Below are positions 17,436-25,917 of a stretch of 40,851 bases of DNA, piece by piece. Both the position numbers and the translations under genes were made by a program. The DNA comes from Chitinophagaceae bacterium (GTDB taxonomy: Bacteria; Bacteroidota; Bacteroidia; Chitinophagales; Chitinophagaceae): the NCBI GenBank assembly GCA_947474815.1, contig CANJJU010000008.1, forward strand, positions 1 through 40,851, in the 5' to 3' direction. Each line of letters opens with the position of its first letter. Position 1 is the stretch's first letter. The notes below the pieces were generated by a model. The model searched no databases. It saw only the letters and a program-made list of their open reading frames with translations, and had not been told where the DNA came from.

Positions 17436-17936
17436 ATGAAACGACTACTTAAAATGCTGTTTTTTGTTGTATTGATCGCTTTTGTATTAATACAGTTTTA
17501 CCCAAAATCAAATAACAATATTTCAACCACGTCTTCTGGAAATGAAATCGAGAAAATTCATGCAGTTCCAAATGAAGTAATGAATATACTAAAGACAAGT
17601 TGTTATGATTGTCATAGTAACAATACCATTTACCCCTGGTATGCGAAATTTCAACCTGTTTCAATGTGGCTTAGCAATCATGTTGAGGAGGGGAAAGACG
17701 AACTTAATTTCTCAGAATTTGGCTCCTACTCACTTAGAAGACAATACCATAAGTTAAAAGAAATGGATGAACAAATTGAAGAAGGTGAAATGCCGCTTGA
17801 ATCATATACCCTTATACACAAAAATGCTAGCCTAAAAAAAGACCAAAAAGAATTAATCACTGGATGGGTTAGAGCCCTTAGGGATAGTTTTAAAACAAAT
17901 TATCCAGAGGATAGCCTAAAAAGGAAAAGTAAATAG
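17436..17936 (+). CDS. Haem-binding domain protein (CxxCH), membrane-anchored
   Basis: A 166-residue protein starts at the ATG at 17436, 6 nt after gpmI. An N-terminal hydrophobic segment (residues about 5-22, LLKMLFFVVLIAFVLIQF) acts as a signal anchor. A single c-type haem motif, SCYDCHSNNT, is followed by the aromatic IYPWYAKFQPVSMW, the pattern of the haem-binding domain family common in Bacteroidota. A basic, charged C-terminal half follows. It should face the periplasm. Its partner is unknown; roles in respiratory electron transfer or haem sensing are possible. The frame is open upstream into gpmI, but that extension would be an artefact. Confidence 0.8.
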   Translation: MKRLLKMLFFVVLIAFVLIQFYPKSNNNISTTSSGNEIEKIHAVPNEVMNILKTSCYDCHSNNTIYPWYAKFQPVSMWLSNHVEEGKDELNFSEFGSYSLRRQYHKLKEMDEQIEEGEMPLESYTLIHKNASLKKDQKELITGWVRALRDSFKTNYPEDSLKRKSK

Positions 17937-18035
17937 AACTATAAAAAGCTAATGGACAATCATACAGCTATTTTAACTATTATTACTTATAGTATAATAC
18001 AAATTTGCTTATATTTATCAGCCTAAATCTTCACT

Positions 18036-18617
18036 ATGACCGAAGAGCAAATGCTTGCCGGAAGTAAATTAAATCATGCCGTAGCACAGGAGCTGCTATA
18101 CAATAAATTCAGCCCCAAAATGCTAGGGGTTTGTTATCGCTTTGCCAAAAACAGACAAGATGCCGAGGATATGTTACAAGAAGGTTTTATAAAGGTTTTT
18201 GCACAACTTCATCAATACAGAAACGATGGAAGTCTTGGAGGATGGATTAGACAAATCATTGTACATAGCTGTATCAATCATTTAAAAAAGAATAAAAAAT
18301 TTACAGAGACATTAGACATTATTCATGCTGAAAACATTCATATAAGGGCAGATTATATTCCCTCTATCATACAAGCAAAACAAGTGGTAGAATGCATTAG
18401 AATGCTTCCTCTGGGCTATAGAACAGTATTGAATTTATTTGCAATAGAAGGATACTCGCATAAAGAAATTGGTATCCTACTTGAAATTGAGGAAAGCACA
18501 AGCAGAAGTCAATATGCAAGGGCTAAAAAAATGCTAGAAACACTATTAATAAAAAGAGATATATTATTTAAAGAGAAAAGTAAGATTTCCTTTGATTCAG
18601 CTATATCATTATTATAA
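18036..18617 (+). CDS. ECF-like sigma-70 family RNA polymerase sigma factor
   Basis: This 193-residue protein has only sigma regions 2 and 4, as in extracytoplasmic-function sigma factors. Region 2 (about 20-90) includes FAKNRQDAEDMLQEGFIKVF and GGWIRQIIVHSCINHLKK. Region 4 (about 125-180) includes LPLGYRTVLNLFAIEGYSHKE and a helix-turn-helix followed by SRSQYARAKKML. It would direct polymerase to an unknown regulon. The gene 27 nt downstream encodes a protein with a membrane segment and a barrel-like C-terminus that could be its regulator or target. A TATATTTA box (18010-18017) precedes the start. Confidence 0.9.
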   Translation: MTEEQMLAGSKLNHAVAQELLYNKFSPKMLGVCYRFAKNRQDAEDMLQEGFIKVFAQLHQYRNDGSLGGWIRQIIVHSCINHLKKNKKFTETLDIIHAENIHIRADYIPSIIQAKQVVECIRMLPLGYRTVLNLFAIEGYSHKEIGILLEIEESTSRSQYARAKKMLETLLIKRDILFKEKSKISFDSAISLL

Positions 18618-18644
18618 AGGAATAAATAAATGTTGAAGTGAAAG

Positions 18645-19892
18645 ATGGACAATAAATTACATAGAGGTTATTTTGAAGAATATCTGAAAGACGTGACAGA
18701 TGAATTTAGCATGTATCCAACAGCAAGGATTTGGAACAGTATCTATAATAATATACACCCTAACAAGAAACTCCCTTCTATTGTCACAAGCATTCTGATT
18801 ATTTTAGCGCTGGGCTTTTTAGGCAATAACAATACCATTCAGCCAAATAAGCCTGCTACTGCTAATAATACTGAAATGGTGGATTCGAAAATCCTTTTAA
18901 CAAAAAATCAAGACTTTTCAATCAATAATAATTCTATCTTAAAAATATCCCCTCAATTATCAGTTGTACATTCAAAAGCTATTTCAAGCAACACTTTTGA
19001 AGGAAGGAGCGAATCAACAAAAGATGCCAATACTTTATACTCGTCAAATAACTTACTACCTACAGAGAAAAATAATCAATACCCATTACAACATTCCCCT
19101 ATCAACAATGTAGTAAGTCCACAAATATTATTAAGAATAAACTCTATTGAAAAAGAAGCAATTCAACATCCAATAGCGCAGTACAAACAAGACCTAAACC
19201 GAAGAGGAAGCATCTCTTATCAATTATACACAACACCATCCCTTGAATATAGGTTCCCTTTGGCTGCCGAACAAACAACAGAATTGCTATCAGAATCAAG
19301 TGCATCAATGCTTAAAAATAGCAATAGCCAAGACAATAATTTGATAAATAAAGAGCCTAGCTTAAATATAGAGGCAGGAGGTGCATTGCTTATAAAAGTA
19401 TCAGATGCGGTAAGAATTAAAGCAGGTATGCAGTTAAATTATGCGAAGTTTAAGAATAGTTCAATACAATCAACGGCCTCACCTATTATAGGATCCTTTT
19501 CAAATATTAATGATCCAATAAACAATCATTCCTTTAATAATACAAGGTATCAAATCTCTTTACCTATTGGGACGGATTATAAAATCGCTGAAATAAATCA
19601 TTTACAATGGTTTGCTGGAGCCACTGTACAACCTAGCTTTACTGTAATGGGAAGTTCATATAATGAAAATAACGGAACGAGCCAGTACAGTCAACCTTTT
19701 GATATTATGCGTAAATGGAATGTAAACACAAGTATAGAAACCTTTTTTAGTTATACATTAAAAAACGGATCTACTTTAAATGCTGGCCCACAATTTAGGT
19801 ACCAGCTGTTTTCATCCTATGGTAATAATTACAACTACGATGAAAAATTGTATAACATTGGAATTAAGCTAGGTATTACTAGAAACTTATAA
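18645..19892 (+). CDS. Membrane-segment protein with outer-membrane-barrel-like C-terminus
   Basis: A 415-residue protein with no known-function match. Residues 1-40 are soluble and charged (YFEEYLKDVTDEFSMYPTARIWNSIY). A single hydrophobic helix lies at about 44-60 (LPSIVTSILIILALGFLG). A long Asn/Ser/Gln-rich linker runs to about 235. The last about 175 residues alternate in beta-strand fashion (NIEAGGALLIKV, LNAGPQFRYQLFSSYG) and end IGIKLGITRNL, like a PorT-type outer-membrane barrel. The N-terminal layout resembles anti-sigma factors, and the gene follows a sigma factor. Whether it regulates that factor is inference. The same arrangement recurs in Chitinophagaceae as far as I recall. Confidence 0.65.
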   Translation: MDNKLHRGYFEEYLKDVTDEFSMYPTARIWNSIYNNIHPNKKLPSIVTSILIILALGFLGNNNTIQPNKPATANNTEMVDSKILLTKNQDFSINNNSILKISPQLSVVHSKAISSNTFEGRSESTKDANTLYSSNNLLPTEKNNQYPLQHSPINNVVSPQILLRINSIEKEAIQHPIAQYKQDLNRRGSISYQLYTTPSLEYRFPLAAEQTTELLSESSASMLKNSNSQDNNLINKEPSLNIEAGGALLIKVSDAVRIKAGMQLNYAKFKNSSIQSTASPIIGSFSNINDPINNHSFNNTRYQISLPIGTDYKIAEINHLQWFAGATVQPSFTVMGSSYNENNGTSQYSQPFDIMRKWNVNTSIETFFSYTLKNGSTLNAGPQFRYQLFSSYGNNYNYDEKLYNIGIKLGITRNL

Positions 19893-19933
19893 AAAAATAA
19901 TTTCACCACCCTCATTTGGAATAAAATAATGGC

Positions 19934-19964
19934 TTTGAAATGAGTCATTTTCTAACTAATTTTA
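19934..19964 (+). promoter_or_regulatory. Promoter of the 190-residue lipoprotein gene, with palindrome in spacer
   Basis: TTTG (19934-19937), a 19-nt spacer and TAATTTTA (19957-19964, one mismatch to TAnnTTTG) form a good Bacteroidota promoter. Only AAGT separates the -7 box from the ATG at 19969. The spacer opens with AAATGAGTCATTT (19938-19950), a perfect palindrome around a central G, which would place a bound regulator between the two promoter elements. Confidence 0.5.
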
Positions 19965-19968
19965 AAGT

Positions 19969-20541
19969 ATGAAAATTCATTTCTCCTTCGCCCTTTTATT
20001 GATAGTTCAATTATCTTGTACGCAACCAAATAATACCGTTAAACAAGTTCAAGAAAAAGAAAATTCAGAATTCTTCCCTGTAGGAAATTATATAAAAGGT
20101 CAATTAATTGACATTCAAAATAAAGGCATTACCCCTATAAAATTTATAAAGAAAAATGAAGCCTTAGATTCTTCCTGGATAAAAACATCACAAATGGAGA
20201 GCGAATTTTCAGAATATACTGAACCTTCGATTGACTCTATTACAGTTGCTCCCTTTTTTACTGTAAAGAAATTTTTCGACCAAACGCTTAATCTAATCAC
20301 CTTGTCATACGATCCTACAGGCCCGATTCCTGATAGTATTCCTTGGCGACATTGGGATATTTACATAGACCCTGAAACGAATACTATAAAAAGGATTTAT
20401 CTTGTTAAATCGCTTAAAAACAATAGCATCAGACAACTTACATGGATCACTGGCAAATATTGCAAGGCTATAACAATAGAAGAAGATTTGCAAGGAAAAT
20501 CAACCATAAGCAATGAAGTAATTATTAAATGGGGGTACTAA
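19969..20541 (+). CDS. Lipoprotein of unknown function
   Basis: This 190-residue protein has a lipoprotein signal peptide with lipobox cysteine at residue 17 (LLIVQLSC). The mature protein is polar, with a conserved-looking core rich in aromatic and proline residues (PDSIPWRHWDIYIDPETN, IRQLTWITGKYCKAI). I recognise no domain. It has its own promoter-like sequence with an operator-like palindrome, and uvrC begins 6 nt after its stop, so it may lead the uvrC transcript. Its link with the upstream sigma/barrel pair is only positional. Confidence 0.7.
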   Translation: MKIHFSFALLLIVQLSCTQPNNTVKQVQEKENSEFFPVGNYIKGQLIDIQNKGITPIKFIKKNEALDSSWIKTSQMESEFSEYTEPSIDSITVAPFFTVKKFFDQTLNLITLSYDPTGPIPDSIPWRHWDIYIDPETNTIKRIYLVKSLKNNSIRQLTWITGKYCKAITIEEDLQGKSTISNEVIIKWGY

Positions 20542-20547
20542 TACACT

Positions 20548-22353
20548 ATGACGGCTGCTGAATTTTCTCTATTATCGAAAAAAGTGCCTACACTACCAGG
20601 CATCTATAAATACTACGACATTTCTAATAAGTTAATTTATGTAGGAAAGGCCAAGCATTTGCGCAAAAGAATTAGCAGTTACTTTTATTCTACCCAACAC
20701 AATAGAAAAACAATTGAATTAGTAAAGCGCATTTATAAAATAGAATTTACCATAGTCAACAATGAACAGGATGCTTTTTTATTGGAAAATTCTCTCATTA
20801 AAGAACACCAGCCAACTTACAATATCAATTTAAAAGATGACAAAACCTACCCTTATGTAGTGATAAAAAAAGAGGCCTTTCCGAGAGTTTTTTTAACCAA
20901 AAAAAAGATAAATGATGGGTCGCAGTATTTTGGACCCTACGCATCTGTAACTAGCGTGAAAGAAGTGATTGGTTTCATAAAAGAATATATTCCACTTCGC
21001 ACATGCACTTTAAAGCTTACAGAAAAAAATATTAATTCGAAAAAGTTCAAGGTTTGTTTAGAATACCATTTAGGAAACTGCAAGGGCCCCTGCGAAGGAT
21101 TGCAATCATTAGAAGATTACGAAAAAAATATTGAGCAGCTAAAAGACATCATTAAAGGGAATGTAACACCCATTATTAAGGAATTTAAAAAAACAATGAA
21201 CATTCATGCTAAAAGCATGGAGTTTGAAAAAGCGGCTATTTATCAACAAAAGATCATTAACCTTCAACAGTATCAGGCAAAATCAACTGTTGTAAATACC
21301 AAAACCGGAACGGTAGATGTATTCAGTATTATTGAAGAAGGGAATCTTGCTTTTGTAAATTACTTAGCAGTAAGTAATGGGAATATCATATTAACCAAGA
21401 CCATTACCCTTGAGAAAAAACTGGATGAAACCAAAGAAGAAATACTTCCATTTGCCATTGCCCAACTAAGAGAAACTTTCAATAGTCAAGCAAATGAAAT
21501 AATTATTCCATTTAAAATAGACTTCCCTCAACAAGACATTAAAATATTGATTCCAAAAGCAGGAGACAAGAAAAAGCTTTTGGAGTTGTCACAAAAAAAT
21601 GTAGACTACTTCATAAGTGAATTGGAGGCAAAAAAAGCTTTGCGATTAGAAGATAAATCAGCAGAAGAGACAATAGCAATACTGCATCAAATTCAATCTG
21701 AGCTTCATTTAAAAGAAACTCCCCTTCATATTGAATGCTTTGATAATTCAAATCTTCATGGAACGAATGCCGTAGGTGCGATGGTATGTTTTAAAAATGG
21801 AGAACCTTCCAAAAAGGACTACCGACGTTTTAATATCAAATCTGTTGTAGGAATTGATGATTTCGCTTCTATGAAAGAGATTGTGTATAGACGTTATAAG
21901 AGAGTTATAGAAGAAAAGCAGCCACTTCCACAATTAATTATTATTGATGGCGGCAAGGGCCAATTAAGTGCGGCGCTAGAAAGTATTCAAACCTTAGGCC
22001 TCATCGGGAAAATAACCTTGGTAGGATTGGCAAAAAATAAAGAAGAGCTGTTCTTTTCCGGAGATACAGCATCCTTACAGCTACAATGGAGTAGTGAAAG
22101 TCTGAAATTGATAAGACGTATTAGAGATGAAGTGCATAGATTTGGAATAACCTTTCATAGAAATAAAAGAAGTAAATCTGCTATTCAACATGGATTAAAT
22201 AATATTCCTGGTATAGGAGTCAAAATAGCAGAGGCCTTACTGAAAGAATATAAGTCTATAAAAAAGTTAAAGGAGGTTGATCTAATTGCCCTTGAGAAAT
22301 TAATCGGCAAATCGAAAGCACACATCGTTTATAATGCGTTACAAACAATATAG
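20548..22353 (+). CDS. uvrC: UvrABC nucleotide excision repair subunit C
   Basis: UvrC makes the dual incisions around UvrB-bound DNA lesions. The 601-residue protein shows a GIY-YIG nuclease domain (GIY at 18-20, YVGKA at 31-35), a cysteine-bearing segment (CLEYHLGNCKGPC), a UVR domain (SMEFEKAAIYQQKIINL near residue 230), a C-terminal RNase H-like nuclease (IECFDNSNLHGTNAVG and IIDGGKGQLSAAL), and tandem helix-hairpin-helix motifs near the end (LNNIPGIGVKIAEALL). Length matches the family. It follows the lipoprotein gene by 6 nt and ends at a strong shared terminator. Confidence 0.96.
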   Translation: MTAAEFSLLSKKVPTLPGIYKYYDISNKLIYVGKAKHLRKRISSYFYSTQHNRKTIELVKRIYKIEFTIVNNEQDAFLLENSLIKEHQPTYNINLKDDKTYPYVVIKKEAFPRVFLTKKKINDGSQYFGPYASVTSVKEVIGFIKEYIPLRTCTLKLTEKNINSKKFKVCLEYHLGNCKGPCEGLQSLEDYEKNIEQLKDIIKGNVTPIIKEFKKTMNIHAKSMEFEKAAIYQQKIINLQQYQAKSTVVNTKTGTVDVFSIIEEGNLAFVNYLAVSNGNIILTKTITLEKKLDETKEEILPFAIAQLRETFNSQANEIIIPFKIDFPQQDIKILIPKAGDKKKLLELSQKNVDYFISELEAKKALRLEDKSAEETIAILHQIQSELHLKETPLHIECFDNSNLHGTNAVGAMVCFKNGEPSKKDYRRFNIKSVVGIDDFASMKEIVYRRYKRVIEEKQPLPQLIIIDGGKGQLSAALESIQTLGLIGKITLVGLAKNKEELFFSGDTASLQLQWSSESLKLIRRIRDEVHRFGITFHRNKRSKSAIQHGLNNIPGIGVKIAEALLKEYKSIKKLKEVDLIALEKLIGKSKAHIVYNALQTI

Positions 22354-22357
22354 CTAA

Positions 22358-22389
22358 AAAAAAGCCCCTTTAAATAAAGGGGCTTTTTT
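22358..22389. terminator. Bidirectional terminator between uvrC and gldN
   Basis: The 14-nt arms (AAAAAAGCCCCTTT at 22358-22371 and its exact complement at 22376-22389) enclose the loop AAAT. The GC-rich core is flanked by A- and T-runs on both sides, so it should terminate uvrC on the plus strand and the gldKLMN transcript on the minus strand. Confidence 0.92.
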
Positions 22390-22408
22390 AAAATACTATA
22401 TACGTGGA

Positions 22409-23440
22409 TTAATAACTCCACAAATCTTGTTCGTAGTTAAATATCTTTTCTTTGATGTTTTCGCCTTCAAACAATTGAAGAATGCCATTGTTTTCCATAC
22501 CCGACATTGCTCTGATTTGAATGTCTTTTGGATTATCCATGGTACTTTTAATAATTCTTCCTGAAAACATACGGCTTTCGAATAGTTCTTCCCAGCTCAT
22601 ACGACCGCCATAATTTTTTCCATTGTATACTTCATATTTCGAAAAAACAGGACGCATATCTGGATAATATACCCAGAAGAGTTCTTTTGGACCTAAGAAT
22701 ACCCCTTGAGAAGTAATAACGTTTACTACTGGAGCAATTCCCAATATTCTCCAGAATAGTCTAGAACTTTCTTTATCAAAAATCACTTCTTCCTTCACAT
22801 GAAATTTATAAAAAGAATCTAGATTTAACTCACGGAATTTATATACTGGAGGAAGTGGATTTCCTAAAGAATCATAATTAATAACAGGGATTTTTTCTCC
22901 CAAAACCGCTTTTGCAACTTCAGACTTTGTCATTGGAGTAGTAAAGCGATCATCAATCGTTGAGAAAACTGTTACGGCGCTATCTTGTATAGCTTTAAAT
23001 AAAATAGATATAAAACTTTGATTTCCATTATTCTCGTCTGCAGCATACATGAAAGGCAAGTTTATTTTCTCCCTAGCATCAATTTCTCTCCAGATGCGAT
23101 GACGATACACTGCATCATCTGCACGAAGATGCTCATATGGCAAAGGAGTTCTTTCTCTTAATGTACTAGTTTCTACCGCCTCGTCAGGTCTAAGGGATTT
23201 TCTAACAGTTTTTATAGGCAAACTGTCTATTTCGGGCTCAACAACTACAACGGGCGCTTGCACAACAGCAGTAGTATCTACTGTAGGAGTAGCAGCTTTA
23301 ACATTTGATTTGCTTCTTGACTTGGTTGTTCTCTTCGTCGATTTACGAGAAGATTTTTTCTGAGCATCTACCATATTGGCGAAACCACAGAATAAAACTG
23401 TCAAAAAGAATAATTTAAGAAACCTCAATTTCATATACAT
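22409..23440 (-). CDS. gldN: Gliding motility / type IX secretion protein GldN
   Basis: GldN (PorN) is a periplasmic component of the type IX secretion system that, with the lipoprotein GldK, forms the ring attached to the outer membrane. The 343-residue protein has a signal peptide (LFFLTVLFCGFANMVDAQ), then a Lys/Arg/Ser-rich stretch and a Pro/Val-rich segment, and then the family domain from about residue 100 (YRHRIWREIDAREKINLPFMY, FWVYYPDMRPVFSKYEVYN, EELFESRMFSGRI). The first ATG (23440) is 5 nt after gldM; a second in-frame ATG two codons later (MKLRFLKL) is equally plausible. It is the last gene of gldKLMN. Confidence 0.93.
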   Translation of the reverse strand: MYMKLRFLKLFFLTVLFCGFANMVDAQKKSSRKSTKRTTKSRSKSNVKAATPTVDTTAVVQAPVVVVEPEIDSLPIKTVRKSLRPDEAVETSTLRERTPLPYEHLRADDAVYRHRIWREIDAREKINLPFMYAADENNGNQSFISILFKAIQDSAVTVFSTIDDRFTTPMTKSEVAKAVLGEKIPVINYDSLGNPLPPVYKFRELNLDSFYKFHVKEEVIFDKESSRLFWRILGIAPVVNVITSQGVFLGPKELFWVYYPDMRPVFSKYEVYNGKNYGGRMSWEELFESRMFSGRIIKSTMDNPKDIQIRAMSGMENNGILQLFEGENIKEKIFNYEQDLWSY

Positions 23441-23445
23441 TTTTT

Positions 23446-24987
23446 TTAAAATAGCGCTATAGATTTACCATCAATTGATCTAAGTCCATCTGGACCTTGC
23501 ACTTTTACATTATCAAAAGTAACCACTGAACCAGGGCCACATCTAGACATAAAAGAACTTAAAGAAGATAAATTATTTCCTTGAATTGTTGCTTGTTGAA
23601 CATTTGGAAAGTTAGCGCCCGAGAAATAAACAGTGGCACTTACCACATTAAATCTTAAATCAAAATCAAAGTTTTCCAAATCAGCACGACAGAATTGTTG
23701 ATTTTTAAATTCTACTGATGGCATTCTAGCTTTACCAGAACCAACCTTAAATACAGGATCTGGAATTCTTTTAATTCTAAATTCAAAAGTGCTAGGCTTT
23801 TTATCTGCTACTACAGTAATGATGGCTTTTTGTCCTGGTGTTGCTGCAGGGCGTACTACTCTATTAGAGGCCGTTCCTGTAATGGTTCCGTTGCTCATAG
23901 CAACTGTTGTTTTATCCCATCCTGTTGGAGAACCAATTGTAACTGGATTGTCAACCCCTATATAAAACACATTCATTTTATCAGGCATTACTGCTGCTCC
24001 ACCTGGAGTTCCTACAGTATATTTTACATCAAATGTTTTGGTTTCTTTTGTGCCATCAGGTTTAGTATAAGTAACATTTACAGCTACAGATTTAGAACCT
24101 GAACCACTTACCTTAAATTTTGACGTTGCTCTTCCATCTTCTGCTAATGGAACAGATGATCCACCGATGCTAATTTGAGGTTGAGCAGCTTTGCTATAAG
24201 AACCCACACCTGCATTGATCTCAAGTTCTTCTCCTGGCATTAGGTAATTTGAACTTTGTCCTACCAATGCAGCAAATTGATCATACACTACTTTAACGGC
24301 TCCTACTTGATTATGACAATAAGTAACTACTTGATTTTCGCCGTTTTTTACGTTGTTTTGAAATTTACTTAACAAAGTTAAAGCAGCAACAGTAGGAGTC
24401 ATGTGGAAATAAGCTGTTGTAAATTCTTTTTCTTTCCCATCCTGACCCTTTACTTTATCTTGAAAATCTACAGGAAATGTTTTATCGAATTCTTTTGCAA
24501 TGGCAGTATCAATTCCAAGCATTGCTTTTCTAAAAGCATTCAATTTATCTTTCAATTCAACTCCCTTGTTTTGTCCGCCTTTTTCATTTCCGAACAAACG
24601 AGTAGCTGCTTCTAAATCATCTTCTTTGAATTCTTCCACCATTTTTCCATCCACTTCCACCATTTTAGAATCTGCTTCTTTTTTAAGATCTATTTTCAAT
24701 TGATCTATATAAGAACTTAAATCAGAAGAAAGTTTTTTCGCCTGATTGGCCTTGTCATTCCATGGTTTTGCTTTTTCAGCAGTCATTGGGTCCTTTAGCT
24801 TAGCTTCCAATGATGTGTAAAGCGTGCTATTGGCTGAGTTTAAATTTTCATTTGAGGTCATCAAACTTTTATCTACAACCTTGAAGGCATTAAGGATTTC
24901 TGAAGATACATTCAGCGCCAACAAAGCAGTAAGCACAAGGTACATTAGATTGATCATCTTCTGCCTGGGCTCTTTTGGTAAAGACAT
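23446..24987 (-). CDS. gldM: Gliding motility / type IX secretion motor protein GldM
   Basis: GldM (PorM) spans the periplasm from the inner membrane and transmits rotation from GldL to the outer-membrane ring. The 513-residue sequence begins with the conserved PRQKMINLMYLVLTALLALN: arginine R8 (equivalent to R9 of F. johnsoniae GldM) precedes the single transmembrane helix at about 11-28. A long helical periplasmic domain (about 35-220) is followed by beta-rich domains, with VGTPGGAAVMPDKMNVFYIG near residue 325 marking a domain boundary. Length matches the family. It lies between gldL and gldN. Confidence 0.95.
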   Translation of the reverse strand: MSLPKEPRQKMINLMYLVLTALLALNVSSEILNAFKVVDKSLMTSNENLNSANSTLYTSLEAKLKDPMTAEKAKPWNDKANQAKKLSSDLSSYIDQLKIDLKKEADSKMVEVDGKMVEEFKEDDLEAATRLFGNEKGGQNKGVELKDKLNAFRKAMLGIDTAIAKEFDKTFPVDFQDKVKGQDGKEKEFTTAYFHMTPTVAALTLLSKFQNNVKNGENQVVTYCHNQVGAVKVVYDQFAALVGQSSNYLMPGEELEINAGVGSYSKAAQPQISIGGSSVPLAEDGRATSKFKVSGSGSKSVAVNVTYTKPDGTKETKTFDVKYTVGTPGGAAVMPDKMNVFYIGVDNPVTIGSPTGWDKTTVAMSNGTITGTASNRVVRPAATPGQKAIITVVADKKPSTFEFRIKRIPDPVFKVGSGKARMPSVEFKNQQFCRADLENFDFDLRFNVVSATVYFSGANFPNVQQATIQGNNLSSLSSFMSRCGPGSVVTFDNVKVQGPDGLRSIDGKSIALF

Positions 24988-25053
24988 AACTATTTAGATT
25001 AAGTTATTTTAAAATATTGTTTAAATTGAAATGTTGAAGATAGATAATCGAAA

Positions 25054-25800
25054 TTATCTTCCTTGCATTGCTGTTAGCATATTGCCATAAACAGCATTCA
25101 ATTTGCTTAAGTTGCCAGCTAACACTGAAATTTGATCTTTCACTTTAGTAGCATCTTCCACACTATTAGTCATAGCTTGACTTGCTTCAGCTAACTTACC
25201 ATAGAAAGTATTCAATGCTTTCAAATGATTGTTGCTTTCTTTTAATTCCAATTCGTAAATAGTATTTAAAGAACCTAAGTTTTTAGTTAACACTTGAACT
25301 TGTTCGTGGAATCCTTTTGCACTTTCTGCAGCATTACTGAATGATCCCATGGTAGCAGCACTTGCACTAAATGCAGCAGACATAGAGCCCATTGAAACAG
25401 TTGCCTCTTTTGCTTTAGCACTAAAATCACTAGTAGATTTTATCACATCACTTACATCAGCGATGCTTGCAACAGTCGTTCCTAATTTTTGGAAACTTTC
25501 TCCTAATTTTTTCATGTTTGCAGGATTGATATCTGCATCATTCATCATTTTATTCATAGCATCCATTGGACTTGCGCCTCCTGGAGCGTCATGCCCAGTA
25601 TAATCAATCTCAGCTTTAATATATATAATACCATAAAGTGCAAAAATTGCAGCCTCAGTATATAAACCAATTTGTAGAAAAAGATCTGCGATTGCAGTGT
25701 GAAGAATCTTTTGTAGTGCTCCAAAGATAACTACGGCAGCAGCTAGAGATACTGCAACATCCATCCATTTACTTGTTTTTGGATTAATTTTAACTGACAT
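25054..25800 (-). CDS. gldL: Gliding motility / type IX secretion motor protein GldL
   Basis: GldL (PorL) forms the inner-membrane stator pentamer that, with GldM, converts proton flow into rotation. The 248-residue protein has two transmembrane helices (about 13-33 and 39-60). Helix 2 contains GLYTEAAIFALYG with the glutamate at residue 49, the same position as the essential E49 of F. johnsoniae GldL. The rest is a cytoplasmic helical domain of Ala/Ser-rich heptads (about 85-248). It lies 117 nt downstream of gldK, a gap with no gene or convincing hairpin. Confidence 0.95.
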   Translation of the reverse strand: MSVKINPKTSKWMDVAVSLAAAVVIFGALQKILHTAIADLFLQIGLYTEAAIFALYGIIYIKAEIDYTGHDAPGGASPMDAMNKMMNDADINPANMKKLGESFQKLGTTVASIADVSDVIKSTSDFSAKAKEATVSMGSMSAAFSASAATMGSFSNAAESAKGFHEQVQVLTKNLGSLNTIYELELKESNNHLKALNTFYGKLAEASQAMTNSVEDATKVKDQISVLAGNLSKLNAVYGNMLTAMQGR

Positions 25801-25917
25801 GTGCTTTTAATTTTTAAGGTTTTTTTTGTGAGATTATGTTTTTTAAAAACTTACTTTAAATACCGTTTTTATTTTATTAAAACAGTACTAATTTTTTATG
25901 AATGTTAAATTCGGATA

